Positions 25,823-33,748 of a stretch of 35,049 nucleotides of DNA are shown one piece after another. Made by a program: the position numbers and the translations under genes. Position 1 is the first letter of the stretch, and the number at the start of each line of letters is the position of its first letter. Below the pieces are notes generated by a model, which was not told where the DNA came from, made no database searches, and worked only from the letters and a program-made list of their open reading frames with translations. The stretch is from NCBI GenBank assembly GCA_009937425.1, contig JAACFO010000030.1, positions 1 to 35,049 on the forward strand, in the 5' to 3' direction. This DNA is from Gammaproteobacteria bacterium. Lineage in GTDB: Bacteria; Pseudomonadota; Gammaproteobacteria; HK1.

Positions 25823-25867
25823 GATGTCTGAGTCTCCGTGAACTCTGCTTATAGAATTCTGTAAGGG
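25823..25867. repeat. Dispersed repeat 2, copy 2
   Basis: These 45 bases start GATGTCTGAGTCTCCGTGAA and match copy 1 at 21039-21083 at 36 of 45 positions without a gap. The GAAYTCTG half-sites recur at 14-base spacing here too (25842 and 25856). The copy ends 50 bases before the Tat-signal remnant at 25918. A related short stretch, CTCCC(C)TTCC(C)GGAACTG, occurs at 25711-25728 and again at 25808-25823. Confidence 0.65.
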
Positions 25868-25917
25868 TCATACCTCGCTTTCCCACAATAATTCCGCCGG
25901 ATTTCAGGAGGGACGCC

Positions 25918-26019
25918 ATGTCCGACCGTCGTCGATTTCTCAAGGGATTAACGTCGCTTCCACTTGCCACCGTCCTCGCCAATCCTCGCTTGGCCGCCGC
26001 AGTTTCCTCCCCACCCTAA
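25918..26019 (+). pseudogene. Tat signal-peptide remnant of a dienelactone-hydrolase-type gene
   Basis: An AGGAGGG site precedes ATG 25918, and 33 codons follow: MSDRRRFLKGLTSLPLATVL, then ANPRLAAAVSSPP and TAA. R-R-x-F-L-K is a twin-arginine export motif, and the sequence ends just past the expected cleavage site. I read it as the 5' end of a gene for an exported dienelactone hydrolase, because the second remnant at 27198-27389 shares the LANPRL(A/S)AAVS segment and continues into that family. It has no catalytic domain. Confidence 0.6.
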
Positions 26020-26088
26020 GCTGCTGATGTAGACTTCGGTTGCAGCGTACTGAAAAATTCAGCTTCTGAGCGTTCTCATATTGACGCG

Positions 26089-27138
26089 TCACTTTTCCGA
26101 GAGATTAACGTTTCTCGGATAATCCGAAATGCCAACTCCGGCTGAGTCCCAGGCTTCAGCGATATCCTGGGAATCGTCACAACGCCCCCGGGAAAGGTCA
26201 TCGTTTATGTCGTGCCAGGGCATTTGGCTCTCTATCCCCAAGTGGGAACTGGGCGCGAAGTTCTCCGGCTTGTCCAAACTCGCGGTATGCACAAAGATCC
26301 ATTCGCCGCGTGTCTCGCCGCGCGTCCATCTCATCCACAGACTTGAACCACAGGTTGGGCAGAACGCACGCTCGGCAATCGGTGACGAAGTGTAAATATT
26401 CGGTTCTCCCCGCGTGACCCGGAGGTCATCTTTCCGAAATCCGGTTCCGACTGTCGCGGGAGAGCCGGTGAATCGTTGACAGATTCGGCAGTGGCAATAT
26501 CCCGAACCAAGTTCCTCCCCTGTGACCTCGTATCGAATTTCGCCGCACAGGCAACCGCCGGTCGCGAGTGGCCTCGACTTAGCCGAGGTGTCAAAAAATA
26601 GTCCCCGACGACTGGTCGGTGAAGTGTCGGAAAGCTTCAACGCATATACGTGAATGGACTGGGCTATATTCTTGACCTTGTGATGGCCAAGGTCCTCGAA
26701 TGCGTACTTACTGTCTCCCCGAGTCTGCTCGTATGCCGCGCCAGATACACATACGCCGCCTGGCTCAGCCAACTCTTGAATCCGCGCTGCCAGATTGACG
26801 CCTTCACCATATATATCGTCCCGGTCGTGTATGACTTCGCCCAGGTTGACGCCAATCCTGAACTCCAAGCGCGCATCTTCGGCCAGTTCTGCGTTCCGCG
26901 TAAGCATCTGACGCTGGAAATCGTGGGCGACGCCAACCGCAGCGGTAACACTTTGAAACTCTGCCAGAATGGCATCCCCGGCCTCATGAATCTTGCGACC
27001 ACCATGCGCTGCAATCACATCAGTGAGCAGGTTGAGCCCAGCATCAAGCTTTCGGTGGGTTTCTTCCTCATTGAGCCCGGTAAGACGGCTATATCCGGCA
27101 ACGTCGGCGTAGAGGATGGCGGCGAGTTGGCGTTCCAT
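26089..27138 (-). CDS. Class III cyclase fused to a GFA-type zinc domain
   Basis: The product is 349 residues. Residues 1-168 form a class III cyclase domain, with metal Asps D12 (YADVAGYS) and D55 (HEAGDAILAEF) and catalytic N115 and R119 (VNLAARIQ). After a short linker, residues 190-310 match the GFA (glutathione-dependent formaldehyde-activating-like) fold: GGCLCGEIRYEVTGE, YCHCRICQRFTGSPATVGTGF and FCPTCGSSLWMRW, giving C196, C198, C215, C217, C220, C260 and C263, the usual zinc-binding set. GFA proteins are often of unknown function. The fusion replaces the TolB/TPR part found in the cyclases at 4705 and 18129. The ATG has a strong AAGGAGA site. It lies alone, flanked on both sides by dienelactone-hydrolase remnants. 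Confidence 0.88.
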   Translation of the reverse strand: MERQLAAILYADVAGYSRLTGLNEEETHRKLDAGLNLLTDVIAAHGGRKIHEAGDAILAEFQSVTAAVGVAHDFQRQMLTRNAELAEDARLEFRIGVNLGEVIHDRDDIYGEGVNLAARIQELAEPGGVCVSGAAYEQTRGDSKYAFEDLGHHKVKNIAQSIHVYALKLSDTSPTSRRGLFFDTSAKSRPLATGGCLCGEIRYEVTGEELGSGYCHCRICQRFTGSPATVGTGFRKDDLRVTRGEPNIYTSSPIAERAFCPTCGSSLWMRWTRGETRGEWIFVHTASLDKPENFAPSSHLGIESQMPWHDINDDLSRGRCDDSQDIAEAWDSAGVGISDYPRNVNLSEK

Positions 27139-27197
27139 TGTTTCTCCTTCTGGCAGCTGAAGGAATTGAGAGTAGCAAGGAGCTCCTTTTCAATCTA

Positions 27198-27389
27198 TCC
27201 GGCCCGCCTTCAGCCTTGTAGCGGTCCCTCGCCAATCCCCGCCTATCCGCCGCAGTTTCCGCGGAATTGCAGGAGGTCGAGGCCAAGCTCGGGGTTGGCA
27301 GGAGCATCAAGGGCGCCTTGGCCACGCCTCAAGACCAGGTCAAGGGCACCATCCTACTTATCCATGAGTGGTGGGGGCTCGCTTATTAG
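27198..27389 (+). pseudogene. Frameshifted, truncated dienelactone hydrolase remnant
   Basis: From 27228 the frame reads LANPRLSAAVSAELQEVEAK, then LGVGRSIKGALATPQD and GTILLIHEWWGL, and stops at TAG 27387-27389. I(L)xHEWWGL is the first conserved block of dienelactone hydrolases. The frame is shifted by one base near 27227; upstream in the other frame it reads SLVAV, which joins smoothly to LANPRL. There is no start codon, and the catalytic Cys/Asp/His region is absent, so the gene is dead. Confidence 0.65.
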
Positions 27390-27698
27390 CGGTGATGCTG
27401 GCGGACCCTGGTGCGGATACTGGTATGGGGCAATTTTTCCAATGGTAGACGACGATGTCGGAACATATCGTCGATATTCTCCTCCTACGCGCTTGGGTAG
27501 CCGCTTCCGCTTCACAGTAACCTCTTCGTTTGAAATCAGGACACTACAATATCCTTCTGGATGAGGACCCAGTCTCTCAAACATTCCGTTGTCATTTGCC
27601 GCCGCATTCAAATAGTAGGTGTCTTCTACAATTGGGAACCCAGCGCCCACTTCGGTATCTACCGTCCGGACACATTCTGGTTCGCCGAGGAGTGACAT
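27354..27698 (-). CDS. Hypothetical 114-residue protein downstream of the family 5 binding protein
   Basis: An open frame directly after the solute-binding gene encodes VGAGFPIVEDTYYLNAAAND, GMFERLGPHPEGYCSVLISN and a basic stretch. The ATG at 27698 is preceded by GAGGGAG ten bases away, and a GTG start at 27734 abuts the upstream stop codon. I do not recognise a family. The C-terminal third contains dispersed repeat 1 copy B (translated as APYQYPH), and the last dozen codons lie antisense to the dienelactone remnant, so the true end may once have been elsewhere. It could be a real small gene, a run-on remnant or chance. Confidence 0.35.
   Translation of the reverse strand: MSLLGEPECVRTVDTEVGAGFPIVEDTYYLNAAANDNGMFERLGPHPEGYCSVLISNEEVTVKRKRLPKRVGGEYRRYVPTSSSTIGKIAPYQYPHQGPPASPLISEPPPLMDK
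27411..27454. repeat. Dispersed repeat 1, copy B
   Basis: GTGCGGATACTGGTATGG (27411-27428) and TGGTAGACGACG (27443-27454) match copy A at 19974-20017 at 28 of 30 block positions with identical spacing. Read on the minus strand both copies give SST, six or seven variable residues, then PYQYPH, and the differences in the matched codons are synonymous third-position changes (TCC/TCG and CCT/CCG). Confidence 0.65.
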
Positions 27699-27734
27699 CA
27701 CCCGAGGTCTCCCTCGAGCGGGTCGCCTCCTCAC

Positions 27735-29393
27735 TCATTCCGCCAGCCATACGTTGGCGAGGTCCTGAGGGATGTAGTGACTCGGGCCCACCTTCCACCC
27801 GCGGACGATTGAGCGGTGTGGGACGATGCGGTACCACCAATGAGTGACGAGCATGTGCGCCTGCTCGTCGAGAGCTCTCTTCTCGAACTGCCGCATCAGC
27901 CGCCGTTGTTCGGCCACGTCGGCGGTGCGATCCATCTTGTCGAAGAGATCGTCGAGCACGCGGTCCTTGTAGTTCGCGAAGTTAAAATCGGAACGATCGT
28001 TCGAGATGAACTTCGAGATATCGAGAATTGGATTTACCACTGCGCTTGTATGCCAGTCGATGCTCACCTCGAAATCGCCCCGGCCTCTGAGCGTTTTAAA
28101 AAAAGGCTTGGTCGGCTGCACCCACATCTCGGCGTCGAGGCCGATGGTGCGCCACTGACTGATGAGCCATGCTCCGACGATCTTGTAGGGCTGATCCACC
28201 GGGCGCATATTGAACCTGAAGGAAAAGCCGTCCGGCACCCCGGCCTCGCGTAATAGGCGGCGTGCTTCCGCCCGCGATTTCTCGAGATCCGGCCAATAGC
28301 CGGAAATCTTCTGAAGCTCTTCCTTCGTCGCCGCAAGCGGGTGACCTGGAAAGACAGTACCGCCGACGGCCTTCACGACTGCGATCCGGGAGAGGTGCGA
28401 AGACCCGCCCCAGCGGTCGAGGGCCAAGCTGAGGGCGCGGCGCACGCGCGGGTCATCGAAGGGTTTTACCCGGTGGTTGGGGACGACCAGAAGATAGCTG
28501 CTCCAGTCGGACTCCTGCACCGTAATCTGGTCGCCCAGGGCACGTATGAGGATGTCGCGGCTCCGGGGCGGGAAGCCGCGGAACTCGATCATGGCCTGAT
28601 TCTTTCGGATGGCCTCGACGCGGCTCGCCTGTTGATTGTCGAAAACGGCACGGAAGCCGTCCAGGTAAGGCATCCCTTCGTGATGGTAATCGGGGTTGCG
28701 CCTGCCCTCGATAAAGGCTCCGACTTTACCTTGTGTGAAGATGAAGGGTCCTGATCCCAGTATGTTCTTCTCGTACCAATGCATGTCCTCGGCGAGCTTC
28801 GTTGCGCTGTAGACGTAGTTGTAGGGGTTGGCGAGCGCGGGGATGAAGGCGGAGGAGGCATACTTGAGTTCGAAGGTCACCGCGTGCTCGTTCTCGGCGT
28901 AGACTTTCTCCACCATGCTGTAGAACGCTTTCCGCACGCTTTTAACACCCGGAGGAGGGAAAATGATTTTGTTGAATGAGGCCACGACGTCGCGCGCGGT
29001 CACGGGCTCGCCGTCCCAGAAGCGGGCGTTCTTGTGCAATCTGAAGGTGTATTTTCTGCCCCCATCCGTCGGTCCGGGCACTTCTACGGCCAAGTCACCG
29101 ACGAAATCGGTGGGGGAAGAGGGATTCTCCGGGTTCACGCGGATGAGAACGCTGTAGAAGGGTCTGGTGGGATGAAGCATCGCGAAGGTGAATTCGCGAT
29201 GGCCGTCGAAGCTGGGCGGATAGGATGCCACTACGAAGATCAGGGTGCCGCCGCGTTTGGGCGTCTCCGCTGCTAGGGTGTCATACATCGGGAGGACCAG
29301 CACAAGAGCCAGTGCCGCGGCGATTATGCGACCGTGTAACCTCTTTCCCTCAGTAGACCGTCTCACTCTGGGATAAAGGGGAGTTCTATTCAT
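27735..29393 (-). CDS. ABC transporter family 5 solute-binding protein (peptide/opine type)
   Basis: The product is 552 residues. A long basic start precedes the signal peptide core IIAAALALVLVLPMYDTLAA. The body is SBP_bac_5: KRGGTLIFVVASYPPSFDGH, YTFRLHKNARFWDGEPVTARDVVASF (the family signature), GSGPFIFTQGKVG, and VRRALSLALDRWGG. Such proteins deliver oligopeptides, nickel, opines or sugars to an ABC importer; the substrate is unknown. The ATG at 29393 follows GAGGAGAAC. No permease or ATPase gene is nearby, so it is an orphan in this window. The signalling genes upstream run in the same direction with only 12 bases between the receiver-cyclase stop and this start, which suggests one transcript. 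Confidence 0.92.
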   Translation of the reverse strand: MNRTPLYPRVRRSTEGKRLHGRIIAAALALVLVLPMYDTLAAETPKRGGTLIFVVASYPPSFDGHREFTFAMLHPTRPFYSVLIRVNPENPSSPTDFVGDLAVEVPGPTDGGRKYTFRLHKNARFWDGEPVTARDVVASFNKIIFPPPGVKSVRKAFYSMVEKVYAENEHAVTFELKYASSAFIPALANPYNYVYSATKLAEDMHWYEKNILGSGPFIFTQGKVGAFIEGRRNPDYHHEGMPYLDGFRAVFDNQQASRVEAIRKNQAMIEFRGFPPRSRDILIRALGDQITVQESDWSSYLLVVPNHRVKPFDDPRVRRALSLALDRWGGSSHLSRIAVVKAVGGTVFPGHPLAATKEELQKISGYWPDLEKSRAEARRLLREAGVPDGFSFRFNMRPVDQPYKIVGAWLISQWRTIGLDAEMWVQPTKPFFKTLRGRGDFEVSIDWHTSAVVNPILDISKFISNDRSDFNFANYKDRVLDDLFDKMDRTADVAEQRRLMRQFEKRALDEQAHMLVTHWWYRIVPHRSIVRGWKVGPSHYIPQDLANVWLAE

Positions 29394-29405
29394 GGTTTGT
29401 TCTCC

Positions 29406-30488
29406 TCATGTGCTAACCATTCCGTCCTCCGCAGTCCCTACGACCTGATAGACCATCACTTCGTCTCGGACGTTTTTCAGTTGCTTCTTGCCGATTTCTC
29501 TCGTGGAAAATTCTCTCTCGATTCGCCGAGCCGTTTCCGGTCCGACGAGAATGGTTCCACCCTGGGCAATGCCGGCGATACGTGCGGCCAGATTGATCAC
29601 CGGTCCCAATGCAGTGTACGTCCAGCGCGCACCGCTCGTGCCCTCGAGCTTCGTCGGGCCGAGCAATGCAACCCCGGAGTTAATGCCGATGTGGACCGAT
29701 ATGGGCTCGAAAATCCCATTGAGCTGCTCATTGAGATCATCGGTCCTCTGGAGGATCTCCAGGGCAGCCTTCGTTGCCTCGACCGCGTGCTTCTCGGGCG
29801 CGGCTCCGGGGAAAATCACCATCAACCCATCACCACTCGTCTCGGTAACATCGCCTTCATGAGCGTGGATGCAATCGAGAAAACGAGAAAAGTACTTTTC
29901 CACGACGAAATCAGCCGTTTGACGCATGTCCTCGCTCAGTTTCGTATAGCCGCTCACATCCACAAACAGTGCGGACATGTCTTGATCGCTCTTCTCGAGC
30001 TGAGGAGCTTCCGGATTTTCCTCGATTTGTTGCTTGACTGACTGGGGTACGAACCGAGCCAGGTAATCTTGTGCGCCCCTCAGCTTGTCGACTTTACGCT
30101 CAACGGTTTTCTTGAGCCGCAACGACGTCTGTATTCTGGCAAGCAGCTCTTCGCGGTTGACGGGTTTCGTGAGAAAATCGTCGGCACCAGCCTCGATTCC
30201 CTTGACTCGATCGTTGATGTCCCCCAATGCAGTCATGATGACGATAGGGATAAGTTGTGTGTCCACATCATCCTTGAGCTCTTTGCATACATCGAATCCA
30301 TTCATGACCGGCATCATTACATCCAGCAAGATGAGATCCGGCGACTCATCATTGACCTTCTCCAACGCCTCTCCACCATTGAAAGCCGTGACGATTGTGT
30401 AACCCCGTGGAAGCAATATTGCCTCCATCAGCTTGACGTTTTTTTCTTCATCATCGACGACGAGAATCTTGGCCTTTGGATCGGTCAT
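29406..30488 (-). CDS. Response regulator with class III nucleotide cyclase output domain
   Basis: The product is 360 residues. Residues 1-125 are a receiver domain with acidic pair D12-D13, phosphoacceptor D56 (LILLDVMMP), T86 and K108 (TKPVN). A helical linker follows. Residues 170-350 are the cyclase domain, with metal Asps D177 (FVDVSGYT) and D220 (SGDGLMVIF) and catalytic N299 and R303 (INLAARI). The position seven before the Asn holds Thr (T292), the substitution that marks class IIIb cyclases, some of which respond to bicarbonate. The position four before D220 is not the usual Lys, so the product nucleotide cannot be predicted. The ATG at 30488 is preferred over TTG one codon upstream. 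The gene follows a single-domain receiver and a histidine kinase gene in one direction, so phosphorylation by that kinase is likely. Confidence 0.93.
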   Translation of the reverse strand: MTDPKAKILVVDDEEKNVKLMEAILLPRGYTIVTAFNGGEALEKVNDESPDLILLDVMMPVMNGFDVCKELKDDVDTQLIPIVIMTALGDINDRVKGIEAGADDFLTKPVNREELLARIQTSLRLKKTVERKVDKLRGAQDYLARFVPQSVKQQIEENPEAPQLEKSDQDMSALFVDVSGYTKLSEDMRQTADFVVEKYFSRFLDCIHAHEGDVTETSGDGLMVIFPGAAPEKHAVEATKAALEILQRTDDLNEQLNGIFEPISVHIGINSGVALLGPTKLEGTSGARWTYTALGPVINLAARIAGIAQGGTILVGPETARRIEREFSTREIGKKQLKNVRDEVMVYQVVGTAEDGMVST

Positions 30489-30537
30489 CAACTGTTACCC
30501 GCTTATGCCAATAAGAACAAATGTCAGAAACGTGTCG

Positions 30538-30915
30538 TCACGATTTAGTGTTGAGATTGTGCTCAACGACTTGCGGAAATTCCTTGATGTTTACCGGTTT
30601 GGCGAGATAATCGTTAAAGCCGTTAGCGAGTAAGTCCTCTCGATCCCCTTTCATGGCGAACGAGGTCACGGCGATAATCGGAATCTGGCGGGTCGTTTCG
30701 TCGGATTTCAAAACCTTCATGGCCTCACGGCCGTCCATCTCTGGCAGCTGAATATCCATCAGGATCAGCGCGGGGTGTCGCTCCCGTGCAAGCGCTATGC
30801 CGGCTTCCGCGGATGCCGCCTCGATGGTTTCATATCCTTTGAATTGCAGGACATCCCGAAAAAGCTTCAGATTTTTCGGGTTGTCCTCGACAATCAAGAT
30901 GAGTGCGCCACTCAT
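30538..30915 (-). CDS. Single-domain response regulator (DivK-like)
   Basis: The product is 125 residues, a stand-alone receiver domain: acidic pocket E10-D11 (LIVEDNPKN), phosphoacceptor D54 (LILMDIQLPEMDG), T84-S85 (AVTSFA) and K106 (LAKPVNI). It has no output domain, so it works by protein contact, for instance as a phosphate shuttle or kinase modulator. The resemblance is to DivK-type regulators, with the name given only as likeness. The ATG at 30915 follows GGGAGG. It lies 42 bases after the kinase gene end and 49 bases before the receiver-cyclase gene, all leftward. Confidence 0.92.
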   Translation of the reverse strand: MSGALILIVEDNPKNLKLFRDVLQFKGYETIEAASAEAGIALARERHPALILMDIQLPEMDGREAMKVLKSDETTRQIPIIAVTSFAMKGDREDLLANGFNDYLAKPVNIKEFPQVVEHNLNTKS

Positions 30916-30957
30916 TTCCGCCTCCCTCATTAACGCTATGCCATTTAGCTGATTCTT

Positions 30958-33006
30958 CTATGACTCTTGCGCCTCGTTCGCTTCCTGGCCGCTCTCGACT
31001 GGAAGCGTGAATGTAAACGTGCTTCCATCGCCCTGGTCGCTCTCGACCCATATCCTTCCACCATGCAGGGTCACGAGCTTCTTGGTCAGTGCGAGACCCA
31101 GTCCGGTCCCCTCGGTTTTATCCGTGAGTCCTTGTTCGGCTTGTTGAAACTCTTCGAAGATCCGTTGCTGATCTTCTTCGGCAATTCCAACACCGGTGTC
31201 CCACACCGCGATCTCGACGACTCCATCGGTCATTCGTGCACGGATGCCCACTTCGCCCTTATCCGGCGTGAACTTCATTGCATTGGACAAAAGGTTGAAA
31301 ATGACTTGTTTCACTTTTCGTTCATCTGCAGTGATCGTGCCTATGTCGTCGGTCACAGCGAGCTTCAGTTCAATGCCGTGCGCGAGAGCACGTTCTCTGA
31401 CGACCACCAGGCTACCCTGCAGCAGCTTTCGAAGATCCACTGCTTCCAGTTCTATCCCTAGCATGCCGGCCTCGATTTTTGACAGATCCAGGACATCGTT
31501 TATCAAGTCAAGTAAATGCTCTCCGCTGGTGAAAATGTCATTCAAGTACTCTTCCTGCTTGTCGTTCAAGTCGCCGAACATTTTCTCCAGGAGTACCTCG
31601 GAAAATCCGATGATGGCGTTCAGCGGCGTGCGCAGTTCGTGCGACATGTTTGCGAGAAATTGAGATTTGTGCTGACCTGTAATCTCAAGCTCCCGGCTCT
31701 TGTCCTGGATCTCTCGGAACAGTCGCGCATTCTGAATTGCAAGCACCGACTGAGCTGCAAAAGTTTGCAGAATTGTGACGATTTGTTCCGGAAACTCGCC
31801 CGAGTTTCGCCGGTACACAGACAGACCCCCAATCAATCTGGATTCGCGAATAAGCGGGATCGAAAGCAGTGAGCGAAACCCCAGCTCTGCGAGGACATCC
31901 CATACTTGAGGCGCGGCGAATTGTCGGTCGAGTTGAATATCTGCAACCTGACATGGTGCTTTCGTCGCTACCGCGTGCCCAAGGGCACCTTCACCCAATC
32001 GGAAGGGGGTCTTTCGAAGCGCTTCGAGATGCTCGGGTAAAATTCGATGGGCGGCTCTGACGTGAAAAGCTTCGTCGGCTTCGTCGAATTCGTAGATGAT
32101 GCCAGCGTCACTATCCGAGAGTTCAGTCGCACGCGTGGCAATTGTGGTGAGAACCGTCTGCAGATCGATGGTCGAGTTCACCGCCTGGCTGACCTCACCG
32201 AGAGCCTCAAGCTCTTCCACGGATCTCGCAAGTTGGCGGGTGCGTTTTTTGACTTTCTGCTCGAGAGTACGGCTGTATTCCTCCAGTTGTTCTTTACTCT
32301 CGCTGAGTTCACCGAACAGCTGTTTAATCGATTCCCGCATGACATTGAGGTCTTTGGCGAGACTGCCAATCTCATCACTACTACCTGTGTCGATAGAGGT
32401 GTCGAGATCACCGTGCGAAATCAGTGAAGCGGACTCCTGCAGCTTCCATAGCGGACGGGAGATATATCTTCTCGTAATGATGATCGAAGTCAGTGAAATG
32501 GCCACAATGATGACCACTGTAATGGCGATGATGCCGTAAATCTGTAACAGAAGTTGCTTTTTTATCCGGTCCCGCGAGAAGACGATTTGGATCGTGCCGA
32601 CCTGACTCCCTTCAAAAATAATTGTCGAGGACCTGCGGATGAATCCAGATGGTTGCTCGGGAGAAGAGAAATCGTGTTCGTTGAATTTTTCGCTCTTTCT
32701 GTCAGTAATCGTCTGATCGCCCCATAGGACGTTTGCGTAAACCATGTCTTCATCAAGAAACAGTGCGCCAATAAAGTCTTCAACGACGTCGTTGTCGAGA
32801 TTCCACAATGATGTTGGCAGGCTAATTGTGGCGAGCTTTAGGGCGTTGTCCAAACGTGCCGTCAGCTCTTCTTCAGTTCTAGCGATATTCCATAGAATCG
32901 CGATAGCAGCAAAACTGAACAAGAATACAGTGACTATGCTGATCAATGCATAGCTGAAGCGACGGCTGAGACTCTGGACCTTGTGGGATTCGCCGTACTC
33001 ACTCAT
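30958..33006 (-). CDS. Membrane histidine kinase with HAMP and GAF domains
   Basis: The product is about 682 residues. Two membrane segments, about 18-40 and 155-178, enclose a periplasmic sensor of about 115 residues. HAMP follows (180-232), then a coiled coil, a GAF domain (about 282-425, LRLGEGALGHAVATKAP-like core), and the kinase core with phosphoacceptor H456 (SHELRTPLN), N box NLLSNAMKFTP, G1 DTGVGI and G2 GTGLGL. There is no receiver domain, so phosphate should pass to the two receivers encoded just downstream. The GAF and periplasmic ligands are unknown. The ATG at 33006 has no good ribosome site; a GTG at 33066 is in frame but also lacks one. A small upstream frame (33079-33207) may be a leader. 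Confidence 0.92.
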   Translation of the reverse strand: MSEYGESHKVQSLSRRFSYALISIVTVFLFSFAAIAILWNIARTEEELTARLDNALKLATISLPTSLWNLDNDVVEDFIGALFLDEDMVYANVLWGDQTITDRKSEKFNEHDFSSPEQPSGFIRRSSTIIFEGSQVGTIQIVFSRDRIKKQLLLQIYGIIAITVVIIVAISLTSIIITRRYISRPLWKLQESASLISHGDLDTSIDTGSSDEIGSLAKDLNVMRESIKQLFGELSESKEQLEEYSRTLEQKVKKRTRQLARSVEELEALGEVSQAVNSTIDLQTVLTTIATRATELSDSDAGIIYEFDEADEAFHVRAAHRILPEHLEALRKTPFRLGEGALGHAVATKAPCQVADIQLDRQFAAPQVWDVLAELGFRSLLSIPLIRESRLIGGLSVYRRNSGEFPEQIVTILQTFAAQSVLAIQNARLFREIQDKSRELEITGQHKSQFLANMSHELRTPLNAIIGFSEVLLEKMFGDLNDKQEEYLNDIFTSGEHLLDLINDVLDLSKIEAGMLGIELEAVDLRKLLQGSLVVVRERALAHGIELKLAVTDDIGTITADERKVKQVIFNLLSNAMKFTPDKGEVGIRARMTDGVVEIAVWDTGVGIAEEDQQRIFEEFQQAEQGLTDKTEGTGLGLALTKKLVTLHGGRIWVESDQGDGSTFTFTLPVESGQEANEAQES

Positions 33007-33078
33007 AAAGCGCTTTCGTCTGGCGCCCGAACGGTGGGTCGATCTATCCACGGTGGAACTGTCCACAACAGATTCGTC

Positions 33079-33207
33079 TCACGGCCGGGCTCTGAGGCGC
33101 TCAGGATTCGGTAACTGGCCGGCGACAGGCGGGTTCCAGTTTGATGCTGCAAGCGGGTAGCCGGAAGTGTTCCGGCTTGCGGGTGCGAAGCTACGGCTCT
33201 CAATCAT
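33079..33207 (-). CDS. Possible 42-residue leader ORF upstream of the histidine kinase
   Basis: An ATG at 33207 is preceded by AAGGGGAGAAAG, a good ribosome binding site, and opens 42 codons (MIESRSFAPASRNTSGYPLA onward, rich in Pro, Asn and Arg) ending 72 bases before the kinase start. It overlaps two of the hairpins. The product is not recognised. It could be a leader peptide that couples translation to the kinase, or a chance frame. Confidence 0.3.
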   Translation of the reverse strand: MIESRSFAPASRNTSGYPLAASNWNPPVAGQLPNPERLRARP

Positions 33208-33748
33208 CTTTCTCCCCTTGCAGACTGGCCCCGTGCGGAGCAGCTGTCGCCTGGTAGAGATGGCTCGGTAGCCGTCCGAGCAGGGCAGGCCCTGGTGATG
33301 AGAATTCGGGCCGCCCCGCGGGATCGGCCGCCTGATTCCGTGGCGAAACCGGTTAGAGAGGGGAGTATAACCTCTTTGGCGTAGCAGTGGATCTGCGCCT
33401 CTGGATGTCGCTCCAATCGCAAATCAACGGTGTGCGACGGGTACTATCGACGTAAGTCCGGAATCATTCTCAATTGGGATGTCAAACATGCCCCTCGGTT
33501 GATATCGGGGTGTCCGCACGAGCGAATTCGCTCATTTCACAACCAGATCTTGCGTATGTCCGGCCCCTGGCTCTTGTCGAGCATGTGTCGTTCACTGTGA
33601 CTGCTTGTATCGAAGACCCGTTTAGGGATTCGCAAGAACTTCGATCAACTGATGAGGGAATCAGTATCAAAACCAGAGAAATAGGCCGATGTTATCTGAT
33701 CCGAGGTATCCCTTTTTATCTTAAACCCAGTGCGGCGCATCCAAATGT

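Noticed and set aside
27177-27188. AAGGAGCTCCTT, a perfect 12-base palindrome before the cyclase-GFA gene
   Set aside because: It lies 39 bases before the start and could be an operator, but a single short palindrome with no second copy is weak evidence.
26650-27564. A 304-codon rightward frame spanning the cyclase-GFA gene start
   Set aside because: It is antisense to the cyclase domain and runs across the dienelactone remnant in the wrong frame.
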